Below, piece by piece: positions 9,243 through 17,724 of a stretch of DNA of 64,000 nt. The number at the start of each line of letters is the position of its first letter. Position 1 is the stretch's first letter. The stretch covers positions 1 through 64,000 of the forward strand of contig NZ_VLKI01000007.1 of the NCBI RefSeq assembly GCF_007830235.1, read 5' to 3'. This DNA comes from Cytobacillus oceanisediminis (lineage in GTDB: Bacteria; Bacillota; Bacilli; Bacillales; Cytobacillaceae). Both the position numbers and the translations under genes were made by a program. Below the pieces are notes generated by a model, which was not told where the DNA came from, made no database searches, and worked only from the letters and a program-made list of their open reading frames with translations.

Positions 9243-9535
9243 ATCTCCCTCACCAATGCATCTATATCTATATATGCATGCAAATGGGATTTTTGACAGA
9301 TATTTTTAGGCGTGCGTGTTTGGCTTCTGCTCTAGGGAGAGATGTGCTGACCGCTATCTTGATATTTTGCCTAGGAAATATTGCATATCTCTTTTTATTT
9401 TAATTTGGCTTATAATAAATAAAGTTAATAACTTCACAATTTGACCTGGATCAGACAAAGATAAGGTCTGCAAAATTAGTAACCCCCAAAGAGTCTGTTC
9501 TTAATTTTAAATATGATAAAGATGAGGCGAACATA
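9243..9535. other. intergenic region between divergent genes
   Basis: This gap separates the spore hydrolase from the cysteine desulfidase. A small inverted pair (CAGAC/GTCTG near 9451-9470) is visible. I see no known riboswitch fold and no extended ORF. Confidence 0.4.
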
Positions 9536-10810
9536 ATGGCGAAGCACAAGATATTAAGAATACTGGAAAAAGAATTAGTAGTTGCCCTTGGCTGTACCGA
9601 ACCTGTTGCGATTGCTTTAGCAGCAGCTACGGCTAGGAGCTATGCAGAAGGGCAAATAATAGACCTTTGCTTAAAAGCCAGCGGTAATATTATCAAAAAT
9701 GCTAAATCCGTAGGGATTCCTGGCATGACTTCGAGCGGATTGGATTTCGCGGCTGCCATCGGGGCAGTTGCTGGAGATCCTAGTAAACAGCTAGAGGTTT
9801 TAAATGGAGTTAGCCCTGAAAATGAGCAAGCCGCGCTAAAGCTAATAGAAGAAGGCAAAGTAGTTTCCGGCCAGGCTGACACGCCGAAACGACTTTACAT
9901 CGAAGTGAGTCTTAAAACAGATAAGCATATATCAAGAGTCATTATTTCTGATAACCATAGTAATATTTCCTTAATAGAGGCCGATGGTAAGTTAATCTAC
10001 CAGGGGGGATGCGAGAATATTGGGATCCAGTCGGATGAAGAGGAATTAATCAAACTCACAATTGATGAAATCTATGAATGGGTTCATAACACCGATATTA
10101 GCTCTTTATCTCTTGTGAAAAAGAGTATTGAGCTAAATAGAATCATAGGAAGAGAAGGTCTTACGGGAGAGTACGGGCTAAAGGTAGGAAAAACAATCAG
10201 GGAAAATGTAAAGAGAGGCATTCTATCAGATGATATTGCCACTGCCGCGATGTCCTTTGCAGCTGCTGGATCAGATGCGAGAATGGCAGGTTCTACTCTC
10301 CCTGTCATGGCAAACACCGGGAGCGGGAACCAGGGGATAGCCGTCACCCTTCCAGTTGTTGCAGTCGCAGAGAAACTGCAGGTTACAGAGGAGAAGATGA
10401 TTCGGGCGGTTGCACTCAGCCATCTTATTACGATTCATATAAAATCAAAATTTGGCCGTCTTTCCGCGTTATGCGGTGTTACAGCAGCAGGAATGGGTGC
10501 CAGCGGTGCTATTGTCTATTTACTGGATGGACATCTGCAGCAAGTCAAAGCGGCAATTCAAAACACAATCGGGAACGTGTCTGGAATGATTTGTGACGGG
10601 GCAAAGGCTGGATGTGCCATGAAAGTATCCACCTGCTCAAACGTTGCCGTACAATCTGCGTTGCTTGCACTTAACAACCAAGAAATTAGGTCAACGGACG
10701 GCTTTATTCATGATGATGTGGAGAAAAGTATAGAAAGTTTCTGCAAACTTGGAAATGAAGGAACGCGTCATACGGACGAATTAATTTTAAAATTAATGAT
10801 GGAAAAATAG
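9536..10810 (+). CDS. L-cysteine desulfidase / serine dehydratase alpha family (UPF0597, CyuA-like)
   Basis: Members of this family break L-cysteine to pyruvate, ammonia and sulfide using an oxygen-sensitive [4Fe-4S] cluster. The 424-residue length is typical. Conserved cysteines appear in GCTEP (C20), LCGVTAAG (C313), ICDGAKAGC (C353, C360) and STCSN (C367). Family identity is clear; the substrate is inferred from CyuA and the archaeal desulfidase. It is a single-gene unit that converges on the LuxR gene with a shared terminator. Confidence 0.85.
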   Translation: MAKHKILRILEKELVVALGCTEPVAIALAAATARSYAEGQIIDLCLKASGNIIKNAKSVGIPGMTSSGLDFAAAIGAVAGDPSKQLEVLNGVSPENEQAALKLIEEGKVVSGQADTPKRLYIEVSLKTDKHISRVIISDNHSNISLIEADGKLIYQGGCENIGIQSDEEELIKLTIDEIYEWVHNTDISSLSLVKKSIELNRIIGREGLTGEYGLKVGKTIRENVKRGILSDDIATAAMSFAAAGSDARMAGSTLPVMANTGSGNQGIAVTLPVVAVAEKLQVTEEKMIRAVALSHLITIHIKSKFGRLSALCGVTAAGMGASGAIVYLLDGHLQQVKAAIQNTIGNVSGMICDGAKAGCAMKVSTCSNVAVQSALLALNNQEIRSTDGFIHDDVEKSIESFCKLGNEGTRHTDELILKLMMEK

Positions 10811-10849
10811 GTCCATTTGAAAAGCTCTCGTCCATTTAGCAAATAAAAC

Positions 10850-10899
10850 AAAGACCGCCCGGCATTGTCAAACGGATGACAAAGAAGAGCGGTCTTTTT
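10850..10899. terminator. bidirectional terminator between convergent genes
   Basis: AAAGACCGC (10850-10858) pairs with GCGGTCTTT (10889-10897) across a long loop, followed by T-runs on both strands. It serves the desulfidase and the convergent LuxR gene. Confidence 0.75.
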
Positions 10900-10911
10900 C
10901 AGGTATTAAAT

Positions 10912-11607
10912 TTAGGAAATAATCCCTCTCCGAAACATCTCCGCAATTGCTTGTGTCCGGTTTTGCGCCTTCAGTTTCTTGATGGCTGTTTTAATATATT
11001 GATTGATGGTGACTTCACTGATTAACATCGTATCTGCCATTTCTTTTATGCTTTCTCCCCAGGAAATCCTCTTCATCACTTCCATTTCTCTTCTGCTTAA
11101 AATCTGCAGATCTTCTGGACCGTTTGTTTTTTCGAGAATCTTTCCTACCTGGCGCCCATATTCGGTAAAAGAAAATAGCAGCTGATCCGTTATTTTTACA
11201 TCATCGTCAAACTCATTCGTACAAATGTAGCCGATTGCAACAGAGCCAAAACATATGGGGATTGCCAGGAATGAATTCACATTTGCGGTGGTTATATATT
11301 TAATGTTTATTTGCTTGAGATACTCAATCCCTGTACAATATTTGGCTTTTCTTTCATAAATAGCTGAGTAAATGAGCGGCAGTGAGCGGATATCATCCCG
11401 GATATCCCTGATATGCAATAATCCAATAGAAGTGATTGCAATGATTCCTTCTCCTATGAACCCTAAAGGTGAGTACCTGAATAAATAGGCGTTTTTAACA
11501 GGGAAGGTATTCATATAAACCTCAAGAATTTTATACAGCTTCTCTTCGTGCGTGTCCACCTCAGCCAAAATCTGGATATTATCCAAAAAGGTAGAATCCA
11601 TTGACAT
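10912..11607 (-). CDS. LuxR-family regulator with GAF-like N-terminus
   Basis: A 231-residue transcription factor. Residues about 168-228 are a LuxR helix-turn-helix (LSRREMEVMKRISWGESIKE). Residues about 15-155 look like a GAF-type sensory domain, with no receiver aspartate. AAGAAGGTG lies before the ATG at 11607. It is divergent from the Baeyer-Villiger monooxygenase operon, which makes that operon its most likely target. The signal is unknown. Confidence 0.82.
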   Translation of the reverse strand: MSMDSTFLDNIQILAEVDTHEEKLYKILEVYMNTFPVKNAYLFRYSPLGFIGEGIIAITSIGLLHIRDIRDDIRSLPLIYSAIYERKAKYCTGIEYLKQINIKYITTANVNSFLAIPICFGSVAIGYICTNEFDDDVKITDQLLFSFTEYGRQVGKILEKTNGPEDLQILSRREMEVMKRISWGESIKEMADTMLISEVTINQYIKTAIKKLKAQNRTQAIAEMFRRGIIS

Positions 11608-11746
11608 ATTTTCACCTTCTTTATAGGGATATTATATATGGAAAATTATGAATATTCAAATTAAAAGTAAAATAGTAAGCTTTAACTAGAATCAGTAATT
11701 ATTTTTGGGAGGAGGATCGCAGGTACCTGGTAAGTCTCACAAGGAA

Positions 11747-11762
11747 ATGTAATCGCTTACAA
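11747..11762 (+). promoter_or_regulatory. catabolite-responsive element (cre)
   Basis: ATGTAATCGCTTACAA contains the perfect palindrome TGTAA-TCGC-TTACA and fits the CcpA consensus WTGNAANCGNWWNCA at every position. It lies 72 bases before the monooxygenase start. This predicts repression by CcpA on preferred sugars. Confidence 0.72.
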
Positions 11763-11833
11763 TTAAATGGGTTGCTTATTGTCCCGTCAATGATGAAAAC
11801 AAGCGTGTTTAAAAAGATGAGGAGGTAGAAAGT

Positions 11834-13480
11834 ATGTCATCCAATCAAAAATCGAACTCTCTCACGGATCTAGATGCAGTGATCGTAGGGGCAGGCTTTT
11901 CAGGGTTATATATGCTTTATCGTTTGCGGGAGGCTGGTTTTTCAACTCGTGTTTTTGAAGCAGGTGATAATGTAGGCGGAACATGGTATTGGAATCGATA
12001 TCCCGGTGCACGCTGTGATGTTGAAAGCATTTATTATAATTACACTTTTTCTGAGGAGCTCCTAAAGGAATGGAACTGGTCTGCCAAATATGCAGAACAG
12101 CCTGAAATCTTAAGCTACATAAATTTTGTAGCAGATAAGTTTGATCTTCGCCGCGATGTGCAGTTCAATACACGCGTCCTTTCAGCGCGATTTGACGAAA
12201 AGAAAAATAGATGGAATGTCCAGTTAAATAACGGTAAAACAGTATCTGCCCAATATTTTATTACAGCTGTAGGATGCTTGTCAGCGTCCAATGTACCTAA
12301 ATTTAAAGGCTTGGAAACCTTTAAGGGTGAATGGTACCATACCGGTCACTGGCCACATGAAAAAGTCGAGTTTAAGGGGAAGTGTGTTGGTATTATCGGA
12401 ACCGGCTCGAGCGGCATTCAGGCAATACCAGTCATCGCAAAAGAAGCGGAGCATCTTACTGTCTTTCAGCGAACCCCGCAGTATAGCAGCCCAGCCAGAA
12501 ATGTGCCGAACGATCCTGATTATCTGGAAGGTATTCGTAAAAATTACATTGAGATCAAAGAAAAAATGCGCCATTCCATAACTGGCATACCAGAAACACC
12601 TCGCAATATCTCAGTATTTGACGACTCTCCGAATGAACGGCAAAGGGTATTTGAAGAAGCTTGGAAAAAAGGAGGACTTCTTTCACTATCTTACACATAT
12701 AATGACTTGTCCATAACTCCAGAAGCCAATGAAATTGTTGCTGAGTTCATTCGCTCGAAGATCCGTGAAACAATCAAAAAGCCGGAAGTGGCGGAAAAAT
12801 TGCTCCCAAGATTCTATTACGGTACAAAACGCACGATCATTGATACAGATTATTTTGAAACATATAATCGTGATAATGTATCGCTGGTGGATGTAAAAAA
12901 AGCGCCTATCCAAGAAATTACAGCTTCAGGTGTAAGGACTGCGGATGCTGAATATAAGCTTGACATGATTGTGTTTGCGACAGGCTTTGATGCCATGACC
13001 GGACCGCTTTTCAAAATGGACATCCGTGGAAAAGACGGGGTTTCCCTTAAAGAGAAGTGGGGAGCCGGAGAGCAGACAAGGACTTACCTGGGTCTTGGTA
13101 CTGCCGGCTTCCCGAACATGTTCATGCTGACAGGTCCTGAGAGTCCGTCTGTTCTGAGCAATATGATGGTGTCCATTGAGCAGCATGTAGAATGGGTTTC
13201 AGATTGCATTAACTATATGCGTGATCATAAACAAGAGGTTATTGAGGTTAAAGATGAAGCGGAAAATACCTGGAGCAAGCATTGCCGGGAAATTGCCGAC
13301 CAAACATTATTCACAAAGACAGATTCCTGGTACATGGGTGCGAATATTGAAGGAAAAGCTCGAGGCTTCCAAATCTACCTTGGCGGCGTTGGGACATACC
13401 GCAAAATTTGTGATGAAGTCGCAGGAAAAGGCTATGAAGGTTTTACGTTGACAGCATCTGAGGAAAGTGTTGTGAACTAG
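11834..13480 (+). CDS. Baeyer-Villiger (flavin-containing) monooxygenase
   Basis: A class B flavoprotein that inserts oxygen next to a ketone carbonyl to give an ester or lactone, using FAD and NADPH. The 548 residues carry FAD-binding GAGFSG at 19-24, the fingerprint FKGEWYHTGHWP at 163-174 (consensus FxGxxxHxxxWP) and NADP-binding GTGSSG at 189-194. This combination is diagnostic of type I enzymes related to cyclohexanone monooxygenase. GAGGAGG lies 8 bases before the ATG. The downstream esterase would hydrolyse the product. Candidate inputs are the cre site upstream and the divergent LuxR regulator. Confidence 0.92.
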   Translation: MSSNQKSNSLTDLDAVIVGAGFSGLYMLYRLREAGFSTRVFEAGDNVGGTWYWNRYPGARCDVESIYYNYTFSEELLKEWNWSAKYAEQPEILSYINFVADKFDLRRDVQFNTRVLSARFDEKKNRWNVQLNNGKTVSAQYFITAVGCLSASNVPKFKGLETFKGEWYHTGHWPHEKVEFKGKCVGIIGTGSSGIQAIPVIAKEAEHLTVFQRTPQYSSPARNVPNDPDYLEGIRKNYIEIKEKMRHSITGIPETPRNISVFDDSPNERQRVFEEAWKKGGLLSLSYTYNDLSITPEANEIVAEFIRSKIRETIKKPEVAEKLLPRFYYGTKRTIIDTDYFETYNRDNVSLVDVKKAPIQEITASGVRTADAEYKLDMIVFATGFDAMTGPLFKMDIRGKDGVSLKEKWGAGEQTRTYLGLGTAGFPNMFMLTGPESPSVLSNMMVSIEQHVEWVSDCINYMRDHKQEVIEVKDEAENTWSKHCREIADQTLFTKTDSWYMGANIEGKARGFQIYLGGVGTYRKICDEVAGKGYEGFTLTASEESVVN

Positions 13481-13489
13481 GTGAAAAAA

Positions 13490-13520
13490 GATAGGGCAAG
13501 TCCTTCGCCTTGCCCCTATC
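13490..13520 (+). other. strong intercistronic hairpin
   Basis: GATAGGGCAAG (13490-13500) pairs with CTTGCCCCTATC (13509-13520) with one bulge. No T-run follows, so this is not a normal terminator. It begins 9 bases after the monooxygenase stop and ends 29 bases before the esterase start. It could be an mRNA stabiliser or processing site. Confidence 0.6.
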
Positions 13521-13549
13521 TACTAATATATTTAAGGGGGAAAAGGAAT

Positions 13550-14494
13550 ATGGCATTAGATCCGCAAGCAAAATTCTTATTGGAACAAATGGAGGCAGCG
13601 GGAGCTCCGCCGATGAGCGAGCTATCACCTGAAGAAGCAAGGCAGACAACAGATTTTAGTGCGCTGGCAGGAGAGCCGGAAGAAGTAGGGAAGATAGAGA
13701 ATAGAAAGATCCCAGGCCTGAGCGTAGAAATCCCTGTCCGAATTTATACACCAAAAGGGGAAGGTCCTTTTCCTGCATTGGTTTATTACCATGGCGGCGG
13801 CTGGGTCATCGGCGACCTGGATACAGTAGATGTGCCTTGCAGGCTTTTGACGAACCTTGCCAATTGTGTGGTAGTCTCTGTGGATTATAGATTGGCTCCA
13901 GAGCATAAATTCCCGGCAGCTGCTGATGACTCATATGCTGCAGCCAAGTGGGTGGCAGAAAATGCAGCGTCCATTGGGGTTGATCCGAATCGGATTGCCG
14001 TAGGCGGCGACAGCGCCGGCGGAAACCTCGCAGCCGTTGTTGCCTTGATGGCAAGAGACAAAGGCGAAATTTCTTTAGCCTATCAAATGCTTATTTATCC
14101 AGTAACCAACCACTCCTATGCAACCGAATCTTATACCGAAAATGCAGATGGATATTTGTTAACCAAAGACAGCATGGTCTGGTTCTGGAACCATTACTTA
14201 CGGACTGAAGAGGATGGCAAAAATCCATATGCTTCACCGCTGCAAGCAAAAAATCTCAGCGGACTTCCTCCTGCATTGGTTCTTACTGGTGAGTTCGACC
14301 CGCTCCGTGATGAAGGGGAAGCTTATGCTGAACGTCTTAAAGAAGCAGGGGTACCAGTCGAAGCAAAGCGATATGACGGCATGATCCACGGCTTCTTCTG
14401 GATGCCGGGGGTTTTGGAGCAGGGAAGGAAATCCATTGAGCAGGCGGCAGATGCATTGAATCGGATTTTCCAGGGCAGTGTAGCGTCTAAATAA
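13550..14494 (+). CDS. alpha/beta hydrolase, HSL-type esterase
   Basis: A carboxylic ester hydrolase of the hormone-sensitive-lipase family, 314 residues. The oxyanion motif HGGGW is at 81-85, nucleophile GDSAGG has Ser155, and Asp250 (GEFDPLRDE) and His280 (MIHGFFW) complete the triad. I chose the ATG at 13550 because AAGGGGG lies ahead of it; an in-frame GTG at 13481 has no site and would run through the hairpin. Its position after the Baeyer-Villiger monooxygenase suggests it cleaves the ester made there. Confidence 0.9.
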   Translation: MALDPQAKFLLEQMEAAGAPPMSELSPEEARQTTDFSALAGEPEEVGKIENRKIPGLSVEIPVRIYTPKGEGPFPALVYYHGGGWVIGDLDTVDVPCRLLTNLANCVVVSVDYRLAPEHKFPAAADDSYAAAKWVAENAASIGVDPNRIAVGGDSAGGNLAAVVALMARDKGEISLAYQMLIYPVTNHSYATESYTENADGYLLTKDSMVWFWNHYLRTEEDGKNPYASPLQAKNLSGLPPALVLTGEFDPLRDEGEAYAERLKEAGVPVEAKRYDGMIHGFFWMPGVLEQGRKSIEQAADALNRIFQGSVASK

Positions 14495-14513
14495 TAGAAT
14501 AATGGGCAGGGAA

Positions 14514-14543
14514 GGGCACTTCTATAGATGAAGTGTCCTTTTT
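14514..14543 (+). terminator. terminator of the monooxygenase-esterase operon
   Basis: GGGCACTTC (14514-14522) pairs with GAAGTGTCC (14530-14538), followed by five T. Confidence 0.85.
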
Positions 14544-15353
14544 AGTTAAACTCAATCCGTTCCTCAGGATCTTCTGCTAGGTTGATATAACATTGATAAG
14601 ATGCGCTGCTTGTTTTTCTACAAATATAAATCTTCATAAAAATCCACAATTGGATATCTTTTGCTTTGAATATCTAACCAGGGAATTTCTGCAACATTTT
14701 TAATAAATAAAGATTATCCTTGATTCAGATAATATTCTAGAATTGTTTCAAAAACGAATGTTACTTGACTATTTTTATCGATATCGACAATATGGAAGAA
14801 AAGAAGTCACAAACAGCACCATAAAAATGGTACTTCAACGTATAGTTTATATTATGACTTCTAATTGAGAGTGGAATGAGACAGATTTTGTTACCAATCA
14901 GGAGCTCGTTAATAGGCATCTGAACTTTCCTAACTTAATTATCTTAGGCACTTATAGTGTTTCATTGCACTAAATAAAATAACTGTAGTTGTTTACATTT
15001 ATTTTCTCCTCTAAGTCCTTAAAAACTACTAACTATTACCTAAAACAACAGTTTTTTTAAAGCAAGGGCTACATATAATATGGCCTCACTTATTTTTCTT
15101 GCCAAACTGTAAATCTAGGGTTATCTTAATCCTTAAATCATTTATCCAGCCGTACATTATTACAATGTGCGGCTTTTTAATTTTGTTTGGAAGCAGCAAA
15201 CACTTACTTTTTTATAAATATTTGTTGTGTAAAGCCAGCATTAATTAACTAAAGCCTCAGAAGTTAATAAAATTGAAAATTGGTAAGATGACTGTACTAA
15301 GTTGTATTAGTGACTCATAAGGTTAATTAATAATTCCTTTACGAGGTGATCAT
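14544..15353. other. long AT-rich gap with an orphan terminator
   Basis: No reading frame of credible size is present on either strand over about 800 bases. A clear terminator sits at 15148-15178 with no gene in front of it. The stretch may be a decayed gene or an untranslated RNA; I cannot name either. Confidence 0.45.
15148..15178 (+). terminator. orphan rho-independent terminator
   Basis: AGCCGTACATT (15148-15158) pairs with AATGTGCGGCT (15164-15174), then a T-run. No coding gene precedes it on this strand for 650 bases. Confidence 0.75.
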
Positions 15354-16070
15354 TTGACTAATAAATATGCTGTAAAAAAGAAGAAGTTATTTGAAGAGGT
15401 TATTAGTCACATCGAAAAAATGCTTCAAAGTGGTGACTATAAAATCGGGGATAAACTTCCATCCTTAACTGAACTCACTAAGATATTTGAAGTTGGTAAG
15501 CCTACACTGAGAGAAGCATTAAGTGTTCTGATTTCTTCAGGTGTATTAGAGGTTACTCAAGGTAGTGGAATATTTATAAAAAGATTAACTTTGGAACCTG
15601 AGGTACCGTTTTTAAAAAAACTGGAGGGGGTTGACTTGGCTAGTTGGCTTGAGTTTAGAAGAGGACTTGAAGTTGAAGCTGCAGCCATAGCTGCTGAAAG
15701 ACGGACAGAAGAAGACATTGAAAGACTAGAAGCTATTCAACAGCAATTAATAAAGAATATTGAGGAAGGAAAGGAGACATCTATATTAGACTACGAATTT
15801 CATTTGCAGATTGCAAAATCCACGAAAAATCCAATCTTTGTTGAGGCTAACAAATCTAGCTCACATTTGGAACAGCATGAACTGTTTGAAAGGCTGCGTC
15901 AAAGTGTCAATATAGATTCCCGCAAAGAACTCATCATTTCAGAACATACAAAAATTATTAATGCTATAAAAAATGGAAATTCGAATGATGCAAGACAAAT
16001 AATGTTGAAACATTTAATCAATGCAGAGAGAAAGCTGAAAATCATTGGGGGAGGAGTTATTAAAAAGTAA
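15354..16070 (+). CDS. GntR-family (FadR-type) regulator of the TRAP/amidase operon
   Basis: A 238-residue transcription factor with an N-terminal winged helix-turn-helix (about 10-75, KLPSLTELTKIFEVGKPTLR) and a C-terminal all-helical FCD effector domain (about 95-230). The TTG start at 15354 is supported by GAGGTG at 15343-15348, five bases away. It is first in a run of co-directional genes with small gaps that encode a TRAP transporter and catabolic enzymes, so it most likely represses them until a substrate or intermediate binds. The FCD domain often binds small organic acids. Confidence 0.87.
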   Translation: MTNKYAVKKKKLFEEVISHIEKMLQSGDYKIGDKLPSLTELTKIFEVGKPTLREALSVLISSGVLEVTQGSGIFIKRLTLEPEVPFLKKLEGVDLASWLEFRRGLEVEAAAIAAERRTEEDIERLEAIQQQLIKNIEEGKETSILDYEFHLQIAKSTKNPIFVEANKSSSHLEQHELFERLRQSVNIDSRKELIISEHTKIINAIKNGNSNDARQIMLKHLINAERKLKIIGGGVIKK

Positions 16071-16123
16071 TTTTTTGAAGAAAAGCTTCTTAATTTAAAT
16101 AAACGTTAAAAGGGGGAAAAGTA

Positions 16124-17173
16124 ATGATTACAATTACTAAAAAATTTCGTTTAGTGGTGCTTTTAATATCTTTAGTTTTGTCTATAGCAGGATGCGGTAG
16201 TAATGAGAAAACTACTGAAGGAAGTAAAGGAACGAGTAAAGGAGAATATACGATCAGACTTGGTGCATCTCAACCAGCGGACCACCCAATGACAACGACA
16301 ATGAATAAGTTCAAGGAGTTAGTAGAAAAAGAAAGTGACGGTCGTATAAAGGTGGAGGTATACCCTGCAAATCAACTAGGGTCTCAAGCAGAAATGAATG
16401 AAGGAGTACAGTCTGGGACTGTAACAATGACGTATAGTTCAATCGCTTATATGGGAGGAAGTTACAATCCAAACTATAATTCTTTACTTTTGCCTTTTTT
16501 AGTTACAAAAGGAAATATTGTCAAAGCTTATGCTGCATTAGATGGTGAAATTGGTAAGGAACTGGCTGACCAAATGAGTAAAGTAGGAATCCTTCCTCTT
16601 GGCTATGGTCCAATTGGATTTCGACATATAACTAATAGTAAACATCCAGTAAAATCTCCAGATGATTTAAATGGCTTAAAAATTAGATTACAACCGAATG
16701 ATGTTCATATTCAAACTTTTAAAATGATGGGTGCTAACCCTACAGCTATGGATTTCTCTGAGGTTTATTCTGGCTTGCAACAGCATGTAATAGATGGTCA
16801 AGAGAACCCTATTGATATTATTTACACTAATAAATTCTATGAAGTTCAAGATTACTTATCCTTGACCGGGCATTTTTATGATTATGCTGGGTTATGGATG
16901 AACAAGGAATTCTATGATCAGCTGCCCGCAGATCTTCAAAAAATTGTGAGTGAGTCAGGCTTGGAAGCGGTTAAGTTTCACAGAGATTTATACACAGAAA
17001 AGGAATCTCAATTTTTGGAATTACTAAAAAAAGAAGGAACTAAGGTATATGAACCATCAGAGGGAGAAATTAAGCAATTCCAGGAAAAATCAGCTCCTGT
17101 ATATGACCAGTTCTTAAAACAAGCGCAAGGTAAAGAATTTACAGAAAAAGTATGGAAAGCGGTAGGGAAATAA
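16124..17173 (+). CDS. dctP: TRAP transporter solute-binding lipoprotein (DctP family)
   Basis: Extracytoplasmic receptor of a sodium-driven organic acid importer, 349 residues. A signal peptide ends in the lipobox LSIAGC with the lipidated cysteine at 24, as expected for a Gram-positive host. The DctP fold follows from about residue 40, with the usual conserved arginine and the GLKIRLQPND segment. AGGGGG precedes the ATG. It is directly followed by both TRAP membrane subunits. The substrate is likely a carboxylate. Confidence 0.92.
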   Translation: MITITKKFRLVVLLISLVLSIAGCGSNEKTTEGSKGTSKGEYTIRLGASQPADHPMTTTMNKFKELVEKESDGRIKVEVYPANQLGSQAEMNEGVQSGTVTMTYSSIAYMGGSYNPNYNSLLLPFLVTKGNIVKAYAALDGEIGKELADQMSKVGILPLGYGPIGFRHITNSKHPVKSPDDLNGLKIRLQPNDVHIQTFKMMGANPTAMDFSEVYSGLQQHVIDGQENPIDIIYTNKFYEVQDYLSLTGHFYDYAGLWMNKEFYDQLPADLQKIVSESGLEAVKFHRDLYTEKESQFLELLKKEGTKVYEPSEGEIKQFQEKSAPVYDQFLKQAQGKEFTEKVWKAVGK

Positions 17174-17250
17174 TTAGATATTCTTAGAGTGTTCCGGGGG
17201 ATAGATTCTGCTTTCTATCCCTTTAAATGGCAAAGGAAAGGGAGGGTCCT

Positions 17251-17721
17251 ATGCAGCTATATCTTAATTTTATGGACAAAGTAACTTTGCTGACAAAATA
17301 TTTACTTGTATTAATTGTGACTTTGATGACCTTTTTGGTTTTTATACAGGTTCCCGGCAGATATCTATTTAACTCAACACCTGCCTACTTAAGTGAAATT
17401 GCGACTTACTGTTTAATATGGACAGCATTTATTGGATCCAGTCTTGCTTTCACATACAAGAAACATGTTTCTCTAACTTTATTTATTAAAAAGCTAAAGG
17501 GTAAAAAAGCAAAGTTTACGATTTTTATGAGTAATATTTTCGTACTTGGTTTTTTGGTTATATTACTGCTTTCAACTATTACATTTGCAGTTAGTTCATG
17601 GGAACAAATGAGTGCGACTCTAGGTTTTCGGATTACATGGCCGGCGTTAGGAGCTCCTCTAGGAACCTTGTTGATGATAATGCAAGTAGTAAGAAACATG
17701 ATTGATCAAAGGGGGAGTTAA
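17251..17721 (+). CDS. dctQ: TRAP transporter small permease (DctQ family)
   Basis: Small membrane subunit of the TRAP importer, 156 residues, with four predicted membrane helices. I chose the ATG at 17251 because AAGGGAGG ends five bases before it; an in-frame ATG eight codons upstream lacks a site. It lies between the receptor and the large permease genes, with a three-base gap to the latter. Confidence 0.9.
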   Translation: MQLYLNFMDKVTLLTKYLLVLIVTLMTFLVFIQVPGRYLFNSTPAYLSEIATYCLIWTAFIGSSLAFTYKKHVSLTLFIKKLKGKKAKFTIFMSNIFVLGFLVILLLSTITFAVSSWEQMSATLGFRITWPALGAPLGTLLMIMQVVRNMIDQRGS

Positions 17722-17724
17722 GTT

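Noticed and set aside
9380..9535. Riboswitch upstream of the cysteine desulfidase
   Set aside because: Only a small stem is visible; no match to SAM, cysteine-responsive T-box or other leader I know.
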